Shown here piece by piece: positions 1-5,088 of a stretch of DNA of 5,088 nucleotides. The position numbers and the translations under genes were made by a program. Source of the DNA: UMGS621 sp964468815 (GTDB lineage Bacteria; Bacillota; Clostridia; Christensenellales; Borkfalkiaceae); the NCBI GenBank assembly GCA_964468815.1, contig CAYXWN010000060.1, forward strand, positions 1 to 5,088. The letters are read 5' to 3'. The notes beneath the pieces were generated by a model, which was not told where the DNA came from, searched no databases, and saw nothing but the letters and a program-made list of their open reading frames with translations. Positions within the stretch are counted from its first letter, which is position 1; each line of letters begins with the position of its first letter.

Positions 1-1679
<1,679 letters not shown>

Positions 1680-1734
1680 TCTCGGACTCTTCGTCTTTCG
1701 ATTTCTGTCCGTCGAATTAAATCTCTTTCCTTAT

Positions 1735-1753
1735 TCTAGACTTTTCAAAATGT
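1735..1753 (-). promoter_or_regulatory. boxA-like rRNA antitermination motif (23S-proximal)
   Basis: The minus strand reads ACATTTTGAAAAGTCTAGA about 60 nt upstream of the 23S 5' end. It resembles the Bacillota rRNA boxA and its flank (Bacillus form about TGTTCTTTGAAAACTAGA), which binds NusB-NusE and lets RNA polymerase read through long rRNA genes. In ordinary operons such a motif sits in the 16S leader and in the 16S-23S spacer. The match is by eye and imperfect at the 5' side, so this is a likely but not proven site. Confidence 0.5.
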
Positions 1754-1876
1754 TTTAGTGAATTCCTACGTTCTTTTCGTATTAACCTTTTCTAAAATAT
1801 TTTTCTCTTTGCCTTTTCTGTACATTCTTTTTTAAGTCTTCCTCGATACTTCCTTTTCAGTCTGTATCTTCTCTTA

Positions 1877-1894
1877 CTCTATGCAGTTGTCAAT
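1877..1894 (-). promoter_or_regulatory. boxA-like motif (promoter-proximal)
   Basis: The minus strand reads ATTGACAACTGCATAGAG just after the leader hairpin. It recalls the TTGAAAACTGCATA-type segment common in clostridial rRNA leaders and 16S-23S spacers. Its position downstream of a hairpin matches the boxB-boxA order of rRNA nut-like sites. TTGACA here also looks like a -35 box, but the best -10 candidate (GATACA at 1868-1863, spacing 19) is poor, so I prefer antitermination over a second promoter. Confidence 0.4.
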
Positions 1895-1895
1895 T

Positions 1896-1939
1896 TACCG
1901 TATGTCCCACATCGGCGGGACGCGCTCCGTCAAACGGTA
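1896..1939 (-). other. leader hairpin just after rRNA transcription start (boxB-like)
   Basis: On the transcribed strand GTCCCGC (1921-1915) pairs with GTGGGAC (1910-1904) around a CGAT loop, giving seven pairs including one G-U. Outer arms TACCGT (1939-1934) and ACGGTA (1901-1896) can also pair across it. An alternative small stem CCGT-TTG-ACGG (1938-1928) competes with the outer pairing. There is no U-tract after it, so it is not an intrinsic terminator. It is a GC-rich island inside an AT-rich leader and directly precedes the first boxA-like motif, so a boxB-like or leader-stability role is inferred. Confidence 0.55.
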
Positions 1940-1947
1940 GCTTATAC

Positions 1948-2005
1948 ATAATATCATTTTTCCTATTTATATGTCAAGTATTTTTTCTCAATTTTTTTAA
2001 ATTTT
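1948..2005 (-). promoter_or_regulatory. rRNA promoter with UP-like element driving 23S
   Basis: The -35 box TTGACA (1977-1972) is a perfect consensus and the -10 box TATTAT (1953-1948) follows an 18-nt spacer. Upstream, 2005-1979 is a run of phased A/T tracts of the kind bound by the alpha subunit C-terminal domains (UP element). The predicted start is G at 1941 or A at 1942; initiation with a purine, often GTP, is typical of Bacillota rRNA promoters and underlies growth-rate control. The UP-like tract begins right at the stop codon of the upstream phosphoglucomutase gene, and the -35 box is 28 nt past it. Box assignment is seen in sequence; strength and regulation are inferred. Confidence 0.85.
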
Positions 2006-3727
2006 TTAAGAATTTTTCAAAAGGCACTCGAAAGCATTTTTTAACTTGGTAAACGCTTTTTCGGAAGCCTCGTAATCCTTCATACGAATGGAATAGTACA
2101 CTTTCAACTTCGGCTCTGTTCCGCTCGGACGTACGCAGATAAAACTGCCGTTCTCCAATTCGTAATAGATACTGTTGGACGGAGAAATGTCGATGGGCTC
2201 TTCTCTTCCGTCCGCATACTTTCTCACGGGAACGGAATAATCGCGCACCGCAGCAACGGTATAAATACCGATCGCGTCCACCTTTTCTTTTTTCAACCGA
2301 TCCACGACGGCGTTCATTTCCGCCATCGCATTCAGCCCTGCATAAGCAATACTGACGTTGTGATCCAACGTATAACCGTACTTTTCGTAAAGACGCATCA
2401 ATCTTCCCCAAACGGTCACACCCTTAAAAGTATAATAGCAAACCATTTCGGCGAACAGCATACTTGCAACGACCGCGTCCTTATCGCGGCAATGCGTGCC
2501 GCGCAAATAGCCGCAACTCTCTTCAAAGCCGAAGATAAACTCTTTATCGTTAGATTCCTCGCACTCTTTGATCTTTTCTCCGATGAATTTAAAGCCGACG
2601 GGCGTTTCCACCAACTCCACGCCGTAATCGTCGCAAATCGCCTTTGCCATGCCGGTCGAAACAAAACTCTTGACTACGATTCCGTGTTTGGGAAGCGCGT
2701 CCTCTTTTCTCAACCGATGCAAAACGTAATCGAGCAACAAAACGCCGACTTGATTGCCAGACAGCGCGACAAATTCGCCCTCTCCGTTCCGCACGGCGAC
2801 GCCTAAGCGGTCGCAATCGGGATCCGTACCGAAAACGACGTCCGCCTTAATTTTATTCGCCTTGCGAATGGCAAGTTCCAACGTTTCTTTATATTCGGGA
2901 TTGGGAACGGCAACCATGGAAAACGCGGGATCTTTCGCAGTCTGTTCCTCTACCAACGTCGCTTTAATGCGAAGTTTTTTCAAAATGGTCGTAACGGGAA
3001 CGTAACCGCTGCCGTGTACGGGGGTATAAACGAGTTTAATATTCTTTCCGACTTTCCGCACCGCCGCGCGAGAAAGCGTCAACTTTCCGATTGCGGCATA
3101 ATACTTGCGGTCGATCAATCTGCCGATCATGCGAACGGGGGCTTTCAAATTCTTCTTAGAACCCTCTCCGTCGCGAACCGCGAGAAGATCTTCCACCGCG
3201 TCGATATAGCGCACGACTTTTTCCGTATTTTCGGGGGACATTTGCGCACCGTCCTCGCCGTAGAGTTTATAACCGTTATACTCCTTGGGATTATGGCTCG
3301 CCGTAATCATGATCCCGGCGATCGCGTTCAACTCGCGAACGGCAAACGAAAGCATCGGGACGGGATGAACGTCCGAAAACAAATAGACCTTTACTCCGTT
3401 ATACGCAAGCACGTTCGCCGCGGCACGGGCAAAAACATCCGAATTTAACCGTGTATCGTAAGAAATAACGACACCGCGATCCGCCTGTTTTTTCCCAAGC
3501 GATAAAAGATATTCCGCAACTCCCTGCGTCGCCTTTTTGACGGTATAGACGTTCATCATGTTCGTACCGAGCCCCATAATGCCGCGCATACCTGCCGTGC
3601 CGAATTCCAAATTCTTACCGAAACGATATTCGATCTCGCTCTCGTCCGTCAGTCCTTTCAGTTCTTCGATTTCCGATTCGGAAAGATGCAAATTGTTTAA
3701 CCATCTTTCATATTCTTCTTGATACAT
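2006..3727 (-). CDS. pgcA: phosphoglucomutase / phosphomannomutase, alpha-D-phosphohexomutase superfamily (PgcA type)
   Basis: This cytoplasmic enzyme of 573 residues interconverts glucose 1- and 6-phosphate (and possibly the mannose phosphates), linking glycolysis to UDP-glucose, wall polymer and glycogen precursors. All four family loops are present. The active-site serine loop TASHNP is at 142-147 (Ser144 is the phosphoserine). The metal-binding loop DPDCDR is at 302-307 (Asp302, Asp304, Asp306). The sugar-binding loop GFEESCGYL is at 400-408. The phosphate-binding loop RPSGTEPK is at 533-540. The N-terminal segment FGTAGMRG (42-49) is also typical. Length fits the long Bacillota PgcA branch (about 570-580) rather than the roughly 450-residue GlmM/ManB branch. 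The ATG at 3727 is preceded by AGAGGGG (3737-3731), though the gap is short. A good promoter lies 40 nt upstream, so it is probably transcribed alone; no intrinsic terminator is visible before the rRNA promoter. Family assignment is firm, but sugar preference (glucose versus mannose) cannot be decided from the sequence. Cys405 replaces the Tyr I would expect in the sugar loop, probably neutral. Confidence 0.96.
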   Translation of the reverse strand: MYQEEYERWLNNLHLSESEIEELKGLTDESEIEYRFGKNLEFGTAGMRGIMGLGTNMMNVYTVKKATQGVAEYLLSLGKKQADRGVVISYDTRLNSDVFARAAANVLAYNGVKVYLFSDVHPVPMLSFAVRELNAIAGIMITASHNPKEYNGYKLYGEDGAQMSPENTEKVVRYIDAVEDLLAVRDGEGSKKNLKAPVRMIGRLIDRKYYAAIGKLTLSRAAVRKVGKNIKLVYTPVHGSGYVPVTTILKKLRIKATLVEEQTAKDPAFSMVAVPNPEYKETLELAIRKANKIKADVVFGTDPDCDRLGVAVRNGEGEFVALSGNQVGVLLLDYVLHRLRKEDALPKHGIVVKSFVSTGMAKAICDDYGVELVETPVGFKFIGEKIKECEESNDKEFIFGFEESCGYLRGTHCRDKDAVVASMLFAEMVCYYTFKGVTVWGRLMRLYEKYGYTLDHNVSIAYAGLNAMAEMNAVVDRLKKEKVDAIGIYTVAAVRDYSVPVRKYADGREEPIDISPSNSIYYELENGSFICVRPSGTEPKLKVYYSIRMKDYEASEKAFTKLKNAFECLLKNS

Positions 3728-3730
3728 AAT

Positions 3731-3737
3731 CCCCTCT
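3731..3737 (-). promoter_or_regulatory. ribosome binding site of pgcA
   Basis: AGAGGGG lies three bases before the ATG at 3727. Taking GAGG as the core gives a spacing of about five bases, which is short but usable, and it fixes this ATG as the start. Confidence 0.7.
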
Positions 3738-3766
3738 CAAAAAACAAAATCCGTTCTTCTCTTTTT

Positions 3767-3795
3767 ATTTTAATATAAACTGCGACATTTGTCAA
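3767..3795 (-). promoter_or_regulatory. sigma-A promoter of pgcA
   Basis: TTGACA (3795-3790) is a perfect -35 box and TAAAAT (3772-3767) a near-perfect -10 box, with the ideal 17-nt spacer. The predicted transcript starts near 3760, leaving a leader of about 33 nt that is too short for a riboswitch. The -35 box contains the TGA stop codon of the upstream mmcQ-like gene (3794-3792), so coding and promoter sequence overlap. Confidence 0.85.
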
Positions 3796-4169
3796 AGATT
3801 ATTTTTATTTTTTCCGCATTTCGGGCGTTTTTCGGTCAATTCGTAACTTAATTTTACCAATTTTCCCACCGTTTCCGCATCCGAACGCGCGTAACGTACG
3901 GAAATCCAGTGTCGTTTGTTCATATGATAAGCCGCCGTTACGTTCTTGTCGTTTGCCTGTAAAAGTTCGGAAAGTTCGGGTGGACATTTGAGATTTAAGA
4001 CTTCTTCCCGTTCGCCGAACACCGACGACGGCGCGGTAAGAAGCAAGCCGAACCACCGACCGGTATCCGTATGGCGAAACACCGTCGTTTCAAAATCCTC
4101 TTCAAAAGGACAGTCGCAACCGGCGTTCGGCAAAGACGAAGCAAATTGCAACAACGTATTTCTGTTCAC
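3792..4169 (-). CDS. MmcQ/YjbR family protein (CyaY-like fold)
   Basis: This is a small cytoplasmic protein of 125 residues. The hallmark YHMNKRHW at 81-88 and the LNLKCPPE segment at 58-65 place it in the MmcQ/YjbR family, which adopts a CyaY-like fold. The molecular function of this family is not established: MmcQ was named from the mitomycin C cluster, and a DNA-binding role has been suggested for some members. The N-terminal NRNTLLQFASSLPNA and the PFEEDFETTVFRH stretch also fit. The family is usually 110-120 residues; this copy adds a short Lys/Asn tail with a Cys (KCGKNKNNL). The start is GTG at 4169, chosen because the homology begins there, GGAGG sits seven bases upstream, and the codon overlaps the stop of the preceding gene as GTGA. 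A longer reading to an upstream ATG would add out-of-family sequence that shadows the HAD gene. It is almost certainly co-translated with the HAD protein. Confidence 0.9.
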   Translation of the reverse strand: MNRNTLLQFASSLPNAGCDCPFEEDFETTVFRHTDTGRWFGLLLTAPSSVFGEREEVLNLKCPPELSELLQANDKNVTAAYHMNKRHWISVRYARSDAETVGKLVKLSYELTEKRPKCGKNKNNL

Positions 4170-4879
4170 GGTTTTACCTCCAAGAAAGAAAGCGTTTCTC
4201 TTAAACGGCGATAGTCCGTTACCTCTGCACAACGAAAGCCTGCGGCCAAAACGGAGAAATCTCCGCCGCCCTCGCCCAAATCGTCGCCCACAAAAAGGAC
4301 TTCTTCTTTTTTGAATCCGCAATCGGACGCGTAACGTTCCAAAGCGTGCGCCTTATCGAACGCTTTCGGCAAGATATCAAAGGAAGAACTTCCCGCCAAA
4401 ACGACGGTATAATCGGGAAACGCCTCCGCCACCGCACCAAGCATTGCCCTACGCTTTTTTCGATCGGGATCGAAGCGCAACTTTTCCGCAAGGTTTGCGC
4501 CCGTTCCCAAAACCGGGAACGTCGCCATGCCCGTTTCGTAGAAAAAAACGCCGTCGCCTGCATATTGTTCGTATCCGAAGCGTGCGCGCAAGCGACGAAT
4601 CCGCTCCGTGAACGCAGCGCGATCGACCGAATATTTTTCTTCCCGAACAAGTCGGTAATTTCCCTTTTCACACCGTGCGAACTGCATACCGTAATTTCCC
4701 AAAATATCGGCAGGAAACCGCCCGATCTGTTCGGAAATACGCAAAAAATCCCCCGCACTCGCAATCACGATGCGATAACGAGCGGAAAGTTCGGTTAACA
4801 GCGAAAAATTGTCCGACTCGATATACGTTCGATGCTGTGTCAGCGTTCCGTCCATATCGAAAGCCACGAGTTTTATCAT
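4166..4879 (-). CDS. HAD-IIB hydrolase, eukaryotic phosphomannomutase (PMM)-like
   Basis: This cytoplasmic HAD-superfamily protein has 237 residues. Motif I is FDMDGTLT (nucleophile Asp8, acid/base Asp10). Motif II is the Ser of IASAGD (Ser41). Motif III is the Lys of AFDKAHAL (Lys176). Motif IV is VGDDLGEGGGD (Asp199, Asp200, Asp207). The motif IV form with GGxD, the SAGDFLRISEQIG segment at 41-53 and GSSSFDILPKAFDK at 163-176 follow the order and spacing of eukaryotic PMM1/PMM2 and their bacterial relatives. The type C2B cap lies between about 80 and 160. Arg17 falls where PMM2 has a substrate arginine, but other substrate arginines appear absent, so it may be a sugar-phosphate phosphatase rather than a mutase. 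The ATG at 4879 begins the family homology; an in-frame ATG at 4930 would place the first codons in a terminator-like hairpin. No good Shine-Dalgarno precedes 4879 (only AAAAGA). The 3' end overlaps the mmcQ-like gene by four bases. Confidence 0.88.
   Translation of the reverse strand: MIKLVAFDMDGTLTQHRTYIESDNFSLLTELSARYRIVIASAGDFLRISEQIGRFPADILGNYGMQFARCEKGNYRLVREEKYSVDRAAFTERIRRLRARFGYEQYAGDGVFFYETGMATFPVLGTGANLAEKLRFDPDRKKRRAMLGAVAEAFPDYTVVLAGSSSFDILPKAFDKAHALERYASDCGFKKEEVLFVGDDLGEGGGDFSVLAAGFRCAEVTDYRRLRETLSFLEVKP
4177..4181 (-). promoter_or_regulatory. ribosome binding site of the mmcQ-like gene, inside the HAD gene
   Basis: GGAGG lies within the last codons of the HAD gene, seven bases before the GTG at 4169. 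Optimal sequence and spacing decide the GTG start, and together with the GTGA overlap they indicate coupled translation. Confidence 0.88.
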
Positions 4880-4888
4880 ACGTCTTTT

Positions 4889-4927
4889 CAAAAGAACCGC
4901 CCGTTCCGTTACGGACGGGCGACTTTT
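4889..4927 (-). terminator. rho-independent terminator, probably of purA
   Basis: On the minus strand CGCCCGT (4921-4915) pairs perfectly with ACGGGCG (4904-4898). Inside it CCG-TAA-CGG forms a further stem with one bulged A, and GTTCTTTTG follows. An A-rich stretch (AAAAG at 4927-4923) can pair with the CTTTT tract, giving the symmetric look of a bidirectional terminator. It sits about 60 nt past the purA stop and about 20 nt before the HAD start codon. Because it is between purA and the HAD gene, it could act as a full terminator or as an attenuator that controls read-through into the HAD-mmcQ pair. The U-tract is interrupted by a C, so efficiency is uncertain. Confidence 0.75.
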
Positions 4928-4947
4928 CATTCGTTATATTCTATATT

Positions 4948-4953
4948 ATTATA
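4948..4953 (-). promoter_or_regulatory. possible -10 box upstream of the HAD gene
   Basis: TATAAT (4953-4948) is a perfect -10 hexamer within an AT-rich spacer. No good -35 box is found at 16-18 nt; the best at 18 nt is GTCATA, with three matches. If active, its transcript would start near 4941 and pass through the terminator-like hairpin before the HAD start codon. It may simply be a chance match in AT-rich DNA. Confidence 0.25.
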
Positions 4954-4976
4954 TATATTGTTATAGATCGGTATGA

Positions 4977-4992
4977 CTGTAATTTCTTACAG
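4977..4992 (-). other. small inverted repeat over the purA stop codon
   Basis: CTGTAA (4992-4987) and TTACAG (4982-4977) pair perfectly around a GAAA loop, and the TAA stop of purA is the last part of the first arm. The six-pair stem is AU-rich and has no following U-tract, so it is not a terminator. It may protect the mRNA 3' region slightly or be chance. Confidence 0.35.
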
Positions 4993-5088
4993 AACGATAT
5001 ACTGCTCTCTGCTCGCGCCGACGGATACGTATTTGATATAGCACCCCGTCGTCTGCTCAATGTAGCGAATATATGCAAGCGCTTCTTT
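4987..5088 (-). CDS. purA: adenylosuccinate synthase, C-terminal end (partial)
   Basis: Only the last 33 codons and the TAA stop are in the window; the gene continues beyond position 5088. The translated end reads KEALAYIRYIEQTTGCYIKY followed by VSVGASREQYIVL. The pattern of a helix ending ...YI..IE..TG, then ...I.YVSVG..R.Q.I.L, is the conserved C-terminus of PurA, including the VSVGxxRxxxI segment near the nucleotide pocket. PurA makes adenylosuccinate from IMP, aspartate and GTP, the first committed step to AMP in the cytoplasm. The full protein is usually about 425-430 residues, so about 390 are missing here because of the window edge, not because of damage. The identification rests on a short piece, but the motif is distinctive. 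Confidence 0.85.
   Translation of the reverse strand, partial: KEALAYIRYIEQTTGCYIKYVSVGASREQYIVL

Larger units (their letters stand above)
1680..1941 (-). other. pre-23S leader / processing region, no gene seen
   Basis: This stretch of about 260 nt runs from the predicted transcription start to the 23S 5' end. It is purine-rich on the transcribed strand and I see no ORF, no tRNA (no T-loop GTTCGAATC-like block with a pairing acceptor stem), no 5S and no 16S 3' end. It contains a hairpin and two boxA-like motifs, listed separately. A small stem just before the mature 5' end (CGGAC at 1711-1707 pairing with GTCCG at 1687-1683) may help form the processing structure. In the family, mature 23S ends are cut from a long stem made of leader plus trailer; the trailer is outside the window, so that pairing cannot be tested here. 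Confidence 0.7.

Noticed and set aside
1863..1893. Possible second rRNA promoter (TTGACA / GATACA)
   Set aside because: The spacer is 19 nt and the -10 box has only three matches. The surrounding sequence looks more like a boxA-type leader motif, so it is listed as such.
1680..2005. Search for a tRNA, 5S or 16S remnant between pgcA and 23S
   Set aside because: No cloverleaf with a T-loop, no anti-Shine-Dalgarno CCTCC 3' end of 16S and no 5S core sequence could be found on either strand.
2360..3448. Plus-strand open frames of 83-148 codons opposite the phosphoglucomutase gene
   Set aside because: They are antisense shadows of a full-length enzyme with intact motifs; no ribosome binding site or recognisable domain supports them.
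4170..4322. Upstream extension of the mmcQ-like gene to an ATG at 4322
   Set aside because: The extra 51 residues are Arg/Gly/Phe-rich, overlap the HAD gene in another frame and have no family match. The GTG at 4169 has GGAGG and the GTGA overlap.
4880..4930. Upstream ATG at 4930 for the HAD protein
   Set aside because: It has no ribosome binding site, its first codons form the terminator-like hairpin, and HAD family homology begins at the ATG at 4879.

Overview
The window reads as a compact piece of a Bacillota (probably Clostridia-like) chromosome. Three things point there: the 23S rRNA sequence is close to the Bacillus/Clostridium form, the promoters are consensus sigma-A type, and the ribosome binding sites are purine-rich. 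All recognised genes lie on the minus strand, so transcription runs from high to low coordinates: purA (3' end only) > PMM-like HAD protein > MmcQ/YjbR protein > pgcA-type phosphoglucomutase > 23S rRNA (5' part, running off position 1).

Region 4880-5088 holds the last 33 codons of adenylosuccinate synthase, an AT-rich spacer and a strong GC-rich hairpin that probably ends the purA transcript. Region 3792-4879 is a two-gene unit. A HAD-IIB protein with the layout of eukaryotic phosphomannomutase overlaps by four bases (GTGA) a small CyaY-like MmcQ/YjbR protein that starts with GTG. The stop codon of that second gene lies inside the -35 box of the next promoter. Region 2006-3727 is a complete 573-codon alpha-D-phosphohexomutase, with all four family signature loops intact.

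Region 1680-2005 carries no gene. It holds an A-tract UP-like element, a near-consensus promoter, a stable hairpin and two boxA-like antitermination motifs, which is the layout of an rRNA leader. It leads straight into the 5' end of 23S rRNA at about 1679. No 16S rRNA or tRNA lies between the phosphoglucomutase gene and the 23S gene. The 23S gene therefore appears to be unlinked from 16S and to have its own promoter, which is the most interesting feature of the window.

I found no CRISPR array, mobile element, toxin-antitoxin pair or defence system, and I do not see a wholly new biological system. The points worth following up are the split rRNA organisation, the PMM-like HAD protein with apparently altered substrate-binding positions beside an unrelated phosphohexomutase, and the tight overlap of regulatory and coding sequence.
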